NCBI GenBank assembly: GCA_905221615.1
Contig: CAJNDT010005873.1
Span: forward strand, 389,764 to 453,763
Direction of reading: 5' to 3'
Length of the DNA: 64,000 nt
Source of the DNA: Symbiodinium sp. CCMP2592
Lineage: Eukaryota > Sar > Dinophyceae > Suessiales > Symbiodiniaceae
The notes below the pieces were generated by a model. That model was not told the DNA's origin. It searched no databases and saw only the letters and a program-made list of their open reading frames with translations. Shown here piece after piece: positions 1-11,045 of this stretch (the stretch's first letter is position 1; each line of letters opens with the position of its first letter). The position numbers and the translations under genes were made by a program.

Positions 1-176
1 GCTATAACAACACAATCGCTCCCAGTGGCACCGATAAATAAGCAGAAATTGCAACAGTCCGCACCCAGTCAACATAAAAACACATGTGCTCCAAGAGCCA
101 CGCAGTTTCGTTCAAGGCATCCGCCTCAACCACAAGCTCGAGCTACACTGGCAAGGCTTCAACAACTTGTTGTCGC

Positions 177-2473
177 CTCGAAGAATGGATGATGGAGGAT
201 CTTTGTAGCGGAGTGCCGCCGGTTCGGGTCCCACTGCATCATGGCCTTCATCGCAACGAGCTCTCATGCTTCAGACGTATTGCCACGGCCACACCTGCAT
301 CAGCTGGATGCCATCGGCATTTGCCTGTGGCACGAGCGTCTCCAGTCTCGTAGGCACAAACCTTATAAACAAGCAATCACGATGGAGGTTGGCTCTGGCG
401 GCATGGGCGACTCAGGTTGGGGCTGTGGAAATCGGTAGCCCAGCTGGGCTGCTAGTTTGAAGCCTTCTGGCCAGCTGACCTCGCCAGAAGCAAACCTCCT
501 TGTGGCTTCGACTGGGTCTCCGTAATAGGATGCGCGCTGTTGTGGGAGTGCCCAACACGGAGCAAATCTTGTAGAGCCTCAAATGCAGAACAATGCACTT
601 TCGGATTTCAAAGCCAACACCTGGCATCACCGGGGTCACTGAGGTGACTCTACCGCTTTGGCGGTTTGTAGCTATCGCAGCCAGAGACCTTATCAGCTAT
701 ACCTGTCGCTAGAAGTAGAGCGGTCTGCAGCAAGCAGAGCAAACAACATTCCTGGCATGTCTGCCTCGTGCCCCAAAGTAAAGTCAAAGGCAAGGGACTG
801 GTCGCTCTCAGATGCTCCCGGAAATAGCGGCCTGCCACAGGCGCATTCAAACACCGAACATGATTACTTGCAACCCTGCCTCAGCGTGTACAACTCGGCC
901 ATGATGCCACCACAGGCCTGAGAACAATACAAGGCAGCCCCCCTCCCCCAGGATGCACGGCGCAAGGATAACAAGAAACTCAATCCGACAAGCCCGGCCC
1001 AAATGTCTAACGGGGAGTTGTAGATGGAGCTACGCAGCAGCACCTGCAACGGATTCAGCTCGGAGGCTCAATCAGCTAATGATTGGGCCTCCGGTGCTCG
1101 GTACCACCGAGTCGAAACGTACTCGGTGAAGGGAGGGCGCCTGAAGGAGAAAGCTCTGCGACACTGAGGGGGGCCTTGCAAACTTCCGAGCGCGCGACGC
1201 TCTAATTTCACGCGCCAAGCCAAAGTCAGCGAGTTTAACGGTCTCCCCACTAACCTGAGGCTGTGCTCTGCTTCAGAGCAAGAAACCCTTCCGTGGCTGC
1301 TATCTGAGCTACCAGCGAGCAGGTTCTCTGGCTTCCTGGAGTGAATCAGTCAATCTTGCTTCGGATCCCTTAACTCAGGCGTCTTGCTGAGCAAAAGACA
1401 TGTCTCGATGAAAGTAGCCGTGTTTATGCACATAGTTCATGGCCTGCCGGCTAACACATCAAAGCGTGGCATGACATTCACGGTGGGAGCAGATGCCACA
1501 ATGCCGCAGTTGCCCCCTGCCTGCATGGTCTGAAACATGATATTTCGAACCTTGCTCTCTGGAATCGCACGAACCTCAGTCTTGGTTCAGTTCCGTCTCT
1601 GTGCTGACGGCTGAGTACTGTCCAGCTCTAAAGAAGATCAGGACATCGGCTCTGGATTTCATGAACTCGTACAGATTGGCCTGGTCGATACAAGACTGAC
1701 AAGGACACGTGCATGATGAACATTGCAAGGACATCTGAACAAGTTCTGTCCTCCATGAACTCAAACACTAGATGAAGCTCATCGTTTTCTCTGATGACCT
1801 GCACAGCCAAGCCAGACTGTCTAAGAGTGACATAAACACAGACACACACGGTTTGAAGCCACCCGGTGGCCTCCTTGAGCTTCACGATGTTGGGATGTAT
1901 AAGCCTTGGAGAGGGAGCATGTGGGGGAGGGGGCTGACATCGGTAGTGCATCCAAAAAGTGGATCTTAAGACCCTGGCTTCCGCAATGACGCGATCTCAC
2001 GAAGCTTCATGCATTCATCCCAGCCTCGGCTTCAAGCCAAGATGCCACAGACATCTCTGACCGATCCGACGGCTGAAGTAGGGAGAGAGCTATAGTACTT
2101 CTGTTTCATCTTCTTGATTGCCACCTGTCGGATCAGCACTGTCCGAGAATCTCGATTGAGAAAGTGTCCAGTGAGAAAGAGCAGCCCGTGCGCACCCATT
2201 CATTTGTCTGCTTGTTCTGGGCTTTCAGAACTGAACCATATGTCCTGAATCGAAAACAAAGCGGATTGAGGTGGCAAGTTCTAGGACCGGAGAGAAAGGA
2301 AAGCAGCCAAGCTGACACGAGTTGGCGAGGCATGAACTAAGTGCTCGTCCCGTCTCCAAGCGTCTTGAGCACCTGCCAACTGCCAACGACTGCCAACTTG
2401 CCAACGACAGACAAGCAACACCAACAGTCCCATGCGTGCAAATGCGTGCATGTGCCACCTTGTAGCGGTTCAT
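177..2473 (-). CDS. RCK/MAK/ICK-like protein kinase, 20-exon gene (kinase domain)
   Basis: Ser/Thr kinase of the MAK/ICK/MOK (RCK) group, whose known members act in cilium length control. I assembled it by hand from exons (+ coordinates): 2459-2473, 2350-2372, 2196-2244, 2091-2124, 1979-2024, 1871-1904, 1751-1798, 1651-1680, 1521-1574, 1400-1443, 1317-1335, 1199-1254, 1089-1140, 999-1043, 880-917, 799-831, 536-577, 424-474, 295-346, 177-245. They sum to 834 nt (278 codons) with phases matching at every junction. Motifs in order: LGDGTYGSV (glycine loop), VAIKKMKQKYY (ATP lysine), HPNIVKLKE, VIRENDELHLVFEFME, HGYFHRDMKPENLL (catalytic loop), VKLADFGLARE (DFG), TEYVSTRWYRAPE (TxY-type activation loop), DIWACGGIMAELYTLR, PLFPGASESDQ, KICSVLGTP, WDPNRRHSATKILHHPFF. 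Donors are 11 GC, 6 GT and 2 GA. The last exon reads into a stop at 159-161, or splices at a GC donor to a tail outside the window. The start is the MNRYK ATG at 2473. Kinase identity is very secure; single exon edges are less so. Confidence 0.9.
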
Positions 2474-5400
2474 CAAGTGCCGCGCACTGGAGACGGGATC
2501 CTTCTACTGATATGCGTACGACTCGCGACTCTGACTTTTTCAGCCGTGCACGCACCGCGAAATGTGGAAATTTTACTAGCCAGCCTCTCCGTCCTCTGCG
2601 CACAAAGGCGCCCTAATCGAGCTTTGAGCCAGGATGGCAATCCGCAAGCAATCACAGCGCACAGTTTGTCTGACTGGCAGCATAACCGGACTGCTCAGGC
2701 ACTGAAAAAGATTGAACCTGGAAGCCTACAACGGGCATGTTCCTGACGGAGGACGTCGTGTTGCCGTCTTCGGTTCAGGGACAGCACCGGCCATCTCGCC
2801 AGTAATTGGATTCGCCACTGGCGCCTGGCACTCAAGATGGGGACAGTTCAAGCGACAAACAACCTTTGCATCTCCTCAGCTGCCTGCCTGCTGGCGGCCG
2901 TTGCACTCAGCAGCACGCCGTTGCTCCTCAACGAGTTTCCGACATCAAGGTCACATGAGCAGCTCTTTCTCTTTTACAAGAACTCCTGAAGTGTTTGATC
3001 GCTGCAAAGCACTCGCATTCCGCTTGCCACCCCCATCTGGGGGCGATATACTCCGAAACTCATCTTGCAGCTGCAATGCGGCCAGTGTCCATGGGTTTTT
3101 TTAGCAGCAGTCAAGAAACGTACTGAAGTTTAGATGGAATCCACATTTCGGCTCATGTCTACTGGCCCTGTTGTCATCGACGGGCCCGCACTTTATCGGG
3201 AGATCTCTGTAAATGTGAATGTCTGCTCAAGAAACAACAGGGTAACACTCATCTGCATGTGCTGAAAAAGCACAGATTGAGGTGGCTCTCGGCAAGTTCT
3301 TTAAACTTATACTGATACCGTCTGCTTACTGACAAGCCTTAACAATCTGCTGTTCAAGCTGAAATTACGTGTGCATGGGAACACAAGTACGATTGTGACT
3401 TAGTGGCGTTGCTTCGGCTGAAGAACTTGAGCTGACAGTCTGCTCACGGCACTATTCTTGTGCAGAGTCGATCGTCTCTGCTGTCTGCTGTGACAACAAG
3501 ATGCACTCTCCCTCAAGATCAGAAAAGCCCTTGATCTACATCTGTCAGCCGCTTGGAACTGCGGCTCACGGCCCTACTACGAATTCGAGACATGCGGTCG
3601 TTGTTGCTGTTGCTGATCACGTCCTTGGGATCCCTACCAAATCAGCTTTTTGCTTCATATGGAGGCAGCCATTTCAACTGGGCATTGATCTGCCAACGTC
3701 GAGGGTACGTGTAGAGGTTGTGATTAAGAGGCCCTGAGCAGGTGGGATTTCATCTACAGCGTCGAACGAACGCAAGATGTAAGGATCGTGGGTGCTTGAT
3801 AGTGCAAGACTCACACAGCCGTCTCTAGCTCTAGCTAGACAAGAACACGACGAAGCTCCTTCAAGACATGCCGCGCTGCCACATCTTTTTCGCCGTGCGT
3901 CACGCCAGCTGCCACAGTTGCCGAACGGCCTCCAGCTTACTGCTAGGCACTCTTCCTGAGGCCTGACGGGGCCGCCGGAAGGAAAAGCTACAAAAAGACC
4001 TGGATGCAAGATCAGGAGCTGCCAGGGTTGACAAGACCGCTGCAAGGCAGGTGTGGATGTTGGGCACTCTCTGCAACTGCCACAGCTTCAGACGTGCTCA
4101 GGCTTACCTGCAATCATTCCGTGGAAGAGTGCATTTGGGTATCCTGGCCGCTCAGTTAATAAAGAAAGTGGTGCAAGAGAGGCGTATCAGCTCCCTCGAA
4201 ACCACCACGCAAGCTCAAGCGCGTCCGAGCCTCCCAACTTTCTGGGATGCTGCGCAGCCCGCAAAAGGCGTCTTTACCGCGGCCCTTTGCTTGCCCCGCC
4301 ACCAGGCCGCCTTCCACGGATAAGGCCGTAAGCTGCCTCAACAACGGTGCCGAGTCGAACGTCGAGCTTCAGGCTGCATGGCGGCAAGTCGAAGCTCTTC
4401 CCCATCCTTGCCTGGAAAGCCGGTGGTCTGTACTTGCGGGCCATGTGCAATGAAGTATGGGTCTATGGCGCTTTACATCCCTAGGGCCTGTCGCCTGCCC
4501 TAGGGCCCCTTGTTTGGATGGCGTAGGGCTGAGGGCACTGCAGGCGAAGGGCTCGTCCTCCGGCAAACGCAGGCCTTGCCGGAGGAGGCCAAGGCGAACA
4601 CCTCGCCCGCCTCGCCCCTCAAAAGCCAAGGAGCCAATCACAGCAGGTCCGTTTTGGGGGGGTTTTGGAGGTTTTGGTGCACAGACGTGACGGCCGGAGC
4701 GGCTGTGAGGGGCTTGACCAGACCCCAGGCTATGCGGAGCAAGGCCGGTAGAGGCCCCTGGGCGAAGCGAGAAGGAGCACATCGCAGTCTCTGGGCATCA
4801 AGGCGGCGCAACCCCAGCATGTCTCCAGTTGCCATGAAACAAGGCACTTTTGCAGCATCTGCTTATGCAACTGAATGCAGACGACTTCTGCTGCAGGCAA
4901 CCACGCCGAATTTGGTGCAGCGGTGCATCGCTGGCCGCCGTGCTGTACGTCCCGCGGATCGTATCAAAGACATACGCTGAGCAAATGGCGCCAGCCTCGA
5001 ACCACGGACCAACTTGCAACCTGCCGCTTGACGCTGGAACCCCCGGAGGAGATCCCGACATGATGCTTCAGCAGCGCGACGCCTGTTCTGCATGACCTCG
5101 GCATTTGCAGCCCCGTCATCTCGGAGTCGGGACTTTTCTGATGGGATGCCTGGTCATCAACCTCGATGACGCCTGCGGGTGGCGCGGTGCAATCGTGAAC
5201 GCGTTTTGCATGGCATGGGGATCAGGAGAGGCTTCTTGATGTCATGCTACGCAGGTCTCTTCATGCTTGCTTGCACCTCTAACGCAGTCCAAAGTCAGGG
5301 CCGAAGCATGCAAGCAACAACAATTTTGGACTTGCTGCCGCCACGAGGACAGGCGAATGTGCAGCAGTAGGTGCAAGGGGAGATCAGCTGCATGGCCTTC

Positions 5401-6788
5401 CTATGCTGCGAGCGCCTGCCTTTTTGCCAGAGCCCAGCCCCGGGTTGACAGTGCCAGGTCTGATCGTTTTGCGTTTTGGCTTGAGACGGCTCGGTGCAGT
5501 CACAGCTGGCGCAAGCGAGCCGGGAACCCACGGCGGCCGCCTCGTTGACACGGACAAGCTGCATAGCTCACCTGCGTCCACACACAGGGGACACCTCCGA
5601 AATGCCCCGATTCTGGCTACGCATACACCACTCCCTATTGCTTGACGGTACCATGCCTGGGATGCAGTGAGGCATCGCATGGCGAATTTCGCCAGAGAGG
5701 CCCGGTACCTCGAAACTTGAAAGGGCTCCGTGTCCTCCAACGCCGTGACGGCGGTCTGAAACTATGGGCCTTTGAGTTCCGCTGCGTGGATCTAACTACC
5801 ACTCTGAGTATGCCGGAGGTGCTGACGGGCCCGAGGTGCGGCCTGGGCCTGAGCCCTCCAAGCCTCCAAGGCTGGGGAAGTGGCTCACACCACACCACAG
5901 CCCCTACATTCCCTCACAATGAAAAGTCTGCATGTTCGCGAACCAACAGGACAAGGCGTGAGCAATGCCGCAGGGCGAGTTCTGCAACCAGTATCTGATC
6001 TGCACTTGTGCCCAGACGCATGGGGACGAAAGCTCAAATGGGGGCTCTGTGTCCTAAAGTAGCCAGGCTCCCCATCCGAGGATACGAAACACCCAGAAAG
6101 GCGCATTAGCAGCATCATTCAAAACCCGTTTCTCATCGAAACTGCGTGCTGGGGCTGTACCCGGCGAAAATGCACCGTTCTGGTGGCTTCTGCCAAGGAA
6201 CATTCGGGCTCCAGACGAAAGCCCTCCTCAAGTTTGAGGAAGGAGCTTTCGTAACAATCTCCCAGAGACAAGTCGCCATGTTGGGAGGCCAGCTCTCATC
6301 AGAGAACCTTAGAATCAAAACTCACGCCTCCGGTCTAAGAGAGCCGCGGTCCACATCAGGACGCTCTGCCATGCACTTGGTGTCATCGTGACGTCACAGT
6401 GACTCGCGAGGAGGCTGCAAGCCTCTAAGCCTCCGCCTGGCCTCCATGTTGCCGCAGAGTTCAAGTCCAACTTGGCCCTGAGCCGTGGCGCCATCTACGT
6501 CCCCGAGCGAGGAGCCCCGGAGCCGAGTATGAAGGAGAGAAGTAGATGAAGTAGAATTGCGGCCGATAGGAGTCGGCCCCAAAGCCTCTTGCCGCTAGCA
6601 TGCGTCTTTGTCAAGGTCATGTCGGTCTGCGAAACGCCTTGGCCACAACCGTCGCAAGGCTGTTCAGACTCCGACTGCAGCGGCCGTCGAAGAACGCACT
6701 GGACATGAAGACCGTCATGCGCAAAACATCTGTTGAGCCGCAGTTCGTATGCTAATCATTGCCGCAGGCTTGCTGCTGGGGCACAGCT
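2474..6788. other. No supportable gene
   Basis: Only short, overlapping open frames occur here on both strands, with no recognisable motif and no chain of AG|G-bounded exons that I could join. GC-rich stretches around 4.2-4.8 kb open many frames by composition alone. Upstream regulatory and 5' UTR sequence of the kinase gene should lie just right of 2473, but I see no recognisable promoter element. Confidence 0.5.
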
Positions 6789-7478
6789 CGCCACTGGCGG
6801 TCTCCCAAAGCATTGAAAGCGGCGACGTCTGAGGCCAAGAGCTGCCAATGCGTCCCGGTGCCATCTGCCAACCGAGAGAGCAGGTAGGTTGGGCGGCTCA
6901 CATACGTCCGCCGCTCAACGGCCCTCCTCATGCACAGGCAAGTCCTGCAAGCACAGTGGGTGGGGAGCAGAAGGTCATTTCTGTACTTGAAGCCGTCAAG
7001 GGCTTCCGAGCAAGAGTCCAGTAGATTCAGTGCACAGCCGGTGGAGACTATGTCCATGCAGCTAAAGCAGCTCTGCCAGAAACGGGGCACAACAAAAACT
7101 GTTGCAATCAAATTTCGGCGTCAGAGATGACTTCAGAGGAGCACCAGAACTCTGCACGCGGTCATCAGTCCTACCTGGTCCGCTTGCCGGATCGTCAAGC
7201 CAGCACATGGGGAACAGTTCCCGGCAATCCGAATCAATCCGACATGATGAAAACCACTTAGCTGTGTCTAAAACTTTGTTGGTGATGAAAAACTAGCAAA
7301 CTTCTTCAACCCGCGCTCCAAACTGTGTCCATGTCTTGCTTAAGACCTCTGCCTGCCCAAGGCATGGCCTCTGCGAACTGACGGATGCACTGCAAAAGCC
7401 TTTGACGACCAGAAGCACGCCCAGAACGCAACTAGAGCAGCTCAGAGCCCCGAACGCGACGCGTCTCGCCAATCTCTG
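6789..7478. repeat. 690-bp direct duplication, copy 1
   Basis: This block recurs at 7992-8681 at a constant offset of 1203 bp, with no indel and three substitutions noticed (about 99.5% identity). The copies are separated by 513 bp of unrelated sequence. No terminal repeats, coding motif or target duplication were seen, so it looks like a recent segmental duplication rather than a transposon. Confidence 0.9.
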
Positions 7479-7991
7479 CCTAGATCTGACATTTCTTGGA
7501 AGCCTCGAGGCCCTTGTGCAGGCGTGACTGCGGGCGTAAATCTGGCAAAGGCAAAGGCCTCCACTGCGTCAAACAAAAGCTCCGGGCAGCGATTGGCAGC
7601 AACCCCGTAGCCGTATACAGCCGACAACTAGTGTGGAGAACTAGGCACGCTCTGTACCCTCAGGCTCTGCACAGAACTCCTGCAGGAGCCGCAAGACAGA
7701 CGCCACCTCGCGCCGAACAGGCAACTGCGGCTGGATGGACTTGGCCACAGCGTGGACGAGGATCATTGAGATCTGGACGCGTTCCTGCTTGACGAGACTG
7801 TGTCGTGCCTCAATCCGGTCGCCCGCGCTTCACCATGCAGCACCGACACAGTCGCAAAGCGAATACTGCATAATACTGCGCTGCGCCTCGAAAGGTCGGA
7901 AGCGCAGGCCAGCAGCACTGCATTTGTCGGCTGTGTCAAGGTGCTGCTGTTTTGGCCGCGGAAGCATGCCCCAGGGCTTCTGGCTGTTGCC
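7479..7991. other. Spacer between duplicated blocks
   Basis: The 513 bp between the two 690-bp copies. No gene, repeat or motif recognised. Confidence 0.5.
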
Positions 7992-8681
7992 CGCCACTGG
8001 CGGTCTCCCAAAGCATTGAAAGCGGCGACGTCTGAGGCCAAGAGCTGCCAATGCGTCCCGGTGCCATCTGCCAACAGAGAGAGCAGGTAGGTTGGGCGGC
8101 TCACATACGTCCGCCGCTCGACGGCCCTCCTCATGCACAGGCAAGTCCTGGAAGCACAGTGGGTGGGGAGCAGAAGGTCATTTCTGTACTTGAAGCCGTC
8201 AAGGGCTTCCGAGCAAGAGTCCAGTAGATTCAGTGCACAGCCGGTGGAGACTATGTCCATGCAGCTAAAGCAGCTCTGCCAGAAACGGGGCACAACAAAA
8301 ACTGTTGCAATCAAATTTCGGCGTCAGAGATGACTTCAGAGGAGCACCAGAACTCTGCACGCGGTCATCAGTCCTACCTGGTCCGCTTGCCGGATCGTCA
8401 AGCCAGCACATGGGGAACAGTTCCCGGCAATCCGAATCAATCCGACATGATGAAAACCACTTAGCTGTGTCTAAAACTTTGTTGGTGATGAAAAACTAGC
8501 AAACTTCTTCAACCCGCGCTCCAAACTGTGTCCATGTCTTGCTTAAGACCTCTGCCTGCCCAAGGCATGGCCTCTGCGAACTGACGGATGCACTGCAAAA
8601 GCCTTTGACGACCAGAAGCACGCCCAGAACGCAACTAGAGCAGCTCAGAGCCCCGAACGCGACGCGTCTCGCCAATCTCTG
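7992..8681. repeat. 690-bp direct duplication, copy 2
   Basis: Second copy of the block at 6789-7478. The match begins at CGCCACTGG and ends at AATCTCTG in both copies. Flanking sequences differ on both sides. Confidence 0.9.
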
Positions 8682-9541
8682 TCTGGCACGTCAGATGCAC
8701 AGAGAGTTGCCGGTGGCAGATTTTCAGCATTCACCCAAAGCCAGAAGCTCAAGCTGTATGCACGCCCTGGCCGCTGTCTGCTCCACTCCTCTACTACCCG
8801 CGGCTTCTCCGTGTAGTCTGTGCCCCTGAGTTAGAGCGTCTATGAACCCCTAACGGCCCTCAAGCGGTAAGTAATTGGGATCACGATACTCCATCCTGAA
8901 CAGAAGGGGGGGAAGTGGGCGCCTACAGGAAATTATCCGGTTTAATTTTCTGAGACAATCTGACACAGGTTGCCGTGAATGAAGACCAGCCGACAAGCTT
9001 GCGTCCGCCCTGCGTCTGGAAGCAAACATGCAGGCATCATCTTGCTCATGCACGCGTCCGAGCCTTTCTCTCCTATTTGGATTCCACCACGCACCCCTCG
9101 TGAGATAGTCCGGACGCCGAAGCGACAGTCTCGGGTTGGAGACGAGAGTCAGGTTGAGGTCGGGCGTCCGGACTCCCCAAAGCTAACCTTGCAGGCTGTC
9201 CTACGGGTCCCTGCAGGCAGCGCTGGTTTCCTCACTGATGCAAGCCATCCGCCGCGCCTGCAAGGTACTTCCCAGCTAGGGCCAGCCCTAGCAGAGGCAT
9301 ATCATGACAGTGCCGTCTCAACTAAACTAGAGCGCGTACCGCAGACACAGCGGAACCTTGGCACCAGCGTCACATGAGAACTCCGAGCTGTTCGGGGTGG
9401 CATGCAGTTCTTCAGACTGGAGCGTGGCATGCTGAGGCTGCCAGCCACACTTCGGTGCCCAGGCTGCCAGCGGCCATCGTAATGGCGAAGACATGGGCCG
9501 AGACAGAACTTTGACATCTGGCCCGGAGCTCACGGAAAATC

Positions 9542-9593
9542 CTAGGGCCTAAAGGGCCTAAAGGGTATAAAGGGCCTAAAGGGCCTGGCCTAA
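9542..9593. repeat. GGCCTAAA short tandem repeat
   Basis: Four to five imperfect copies of a GGGCCTAAA-like unit in a row, one changed to GGGTATAAA. Simple-sequence repeat with no apparent role. Confidence 0.8.
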
Positions 9594-10139
9594 GTAAACC
9601 CTAGGTGAGACCTCGGAAGTGGCTAAAGCAGAGTGAGAGACCAGCAACTGCGCGAGCTCCACTTTCACAACCCTTGAAGACTTTTAGGCTTGGGGTCTGC
9701 TTCTTGGATTCTCGGGTGGCTGGGGTGCTACAGCTTGCAAGATCTCCGTCTGCAAGTAAGGCGAGCGCATCACGAAAGCCTGGAGGCCCTGAGCAGACGA
9801 GGATCACCGTGAAATTTGCGGACCTGCCTTTGGCTGAGATCTCACACCTTCACCGTTGCTCCGCAGCTCCGCCGGACTCGGACTGGTGCATCGCGTCGCC
9901 GCGTCGCATCCCTTGAAGACGCAGACGTCCTTAGAATCTTATGCCGCTGAAGCAAAGGTAGCACTGTAGCACATGTGGATCAAGCTAGTGACTGGGGGCT
10001 TCAGGCACCCGGCACAGCCAGTAATCATTCGGAAACTTCACACCGATGCAGCCACATCCAATGCACAACACTATATCTGAATCGACAGAGCCTGGGGATC
10101 GCTACCCAGCCTTCATACGATCAGCACCCTTCCTGCTGC

Positions 10140-10300
10140 TGTCGCAACGCCGAACCAAACACAATGTTGGCAGCAAGTCGGATGTAACTGTCTTGCCTCA
10201 TGCTGCATGCTAGTAGTTGAGATATGCCTGCCTGAGTTGTCCTGGATGAAATGAGAATCCTCTTCAGAGACTTGACGCCTTCATTTCAGCCTTGACGAGT
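10140..10300. repeat. Diverged direct repeat, copy 1
   Basis: Shares a series of blocks with 10890-11045, including GAACCAAACACAA, TTGGCRGCAAG, GGATGTAACT, TATGCCTG, GAAATGAG and TTCAGCCTT. Spacing between blocks varies by small indels. An old duplication or dispersed repeat of unknown type. Confidence 0.6.
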
Positions 10301-10794
10301 GGGAACACGCCGGTGGCTTTGTCTTGCAAAGCGTCGTCCATCTTCCCTGCCTCAGTTGACGATGCTCATGCCGTGCGAGTCCTGGTTGCGGCACTGCGCC
10401 TGCTCCATGCAGTTCTTCCTGCGACTGACGATGGGCACGGGACAAAAATGAAGTTGCATCGAAAGCCAAAGCGGCTCACGTTAGCTGGCAAGGTCCTGCC
10501 ACGGACCTGGGTTGAGGATGTTTGGGCTAAGGTACGATAAGAATGCAGCCCAAGCAGCACCAGTTTCAGGCATCTTCACACGTTTCCGGATGCTTCAGAG
10601 AGAAAACCACTTCACGGGGTTGACCACCCCCAACTTGACATGCACGTGCATTAGGGTTGCCCCCCTCTCCTGAGTGCTTCTTAAGTGACCCCCTATAGCA
10701 CAAACTTTACACTCGCAAGATAGGGTGGAGGAGTTTTTGTCAGGACGTTTGGCTCGAGGTTGTTCTTGTAAAACGTTTGGCTACACTCTTTCTG

Positions 10795-10815
10795 GTTTAG
10801 GGTTAGGGGTTAGGG
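10795..10815 (+). repeat. Telomere-like TTTAGGG/TTAGGG patch
   Basis: Reads as TTTAGGG followed by two degenerate TTAGGG units, with further GGG-rich sequence to 10850. TTTAGGG is the plant-type telomere repeat, also reported for dinoflagellates. It is too short to be a telomere; it could be an interstitial remnant or chance. Confidence 0.4.
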
Positions 10816-10889
10816 CCAGAGTTTGGGGCCTAGGGTTTGGGACCAGAAGAAACCCGCATGAGCCAAACCTTCTAAAGATAACAAAATTG

Positions 10890-11045
10890 GCCCGCAAGGC
10901 AGAACCAAACACAACGTTGGCGGCAAGCGGGATGTAACTTTCTTGCCTTCTGTGCTCAAATGAGGTATGCCTGTCTAAGTTATGCTGGGTGAAATGAGCA
11001 TCCTTCCTGCAGTTGACGCGTTCACTTCAGCCTTTGCGAATCGAC
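10890..11045. repeat. Diverged direct repeat, copy 2
   Basis: Partner of 10140-10300; same order of shared blocks about 750 bp downstream. Confidence 0.6.

Noticed and set aside
1068-1250. Treating each short kinase-like open frame as a separate gene or pseudogene
   Set aside because: The fragments appear in the correct order and join with matching phases at AG|G acceptors, so they are exons of one gene.
4369-4980. Overlapping open frames on both strands at 4.4-5.1 kb
   Set aside because: GC-rich composition opens many frames at once; no motif, no consistent exon chain and no conserved start context.
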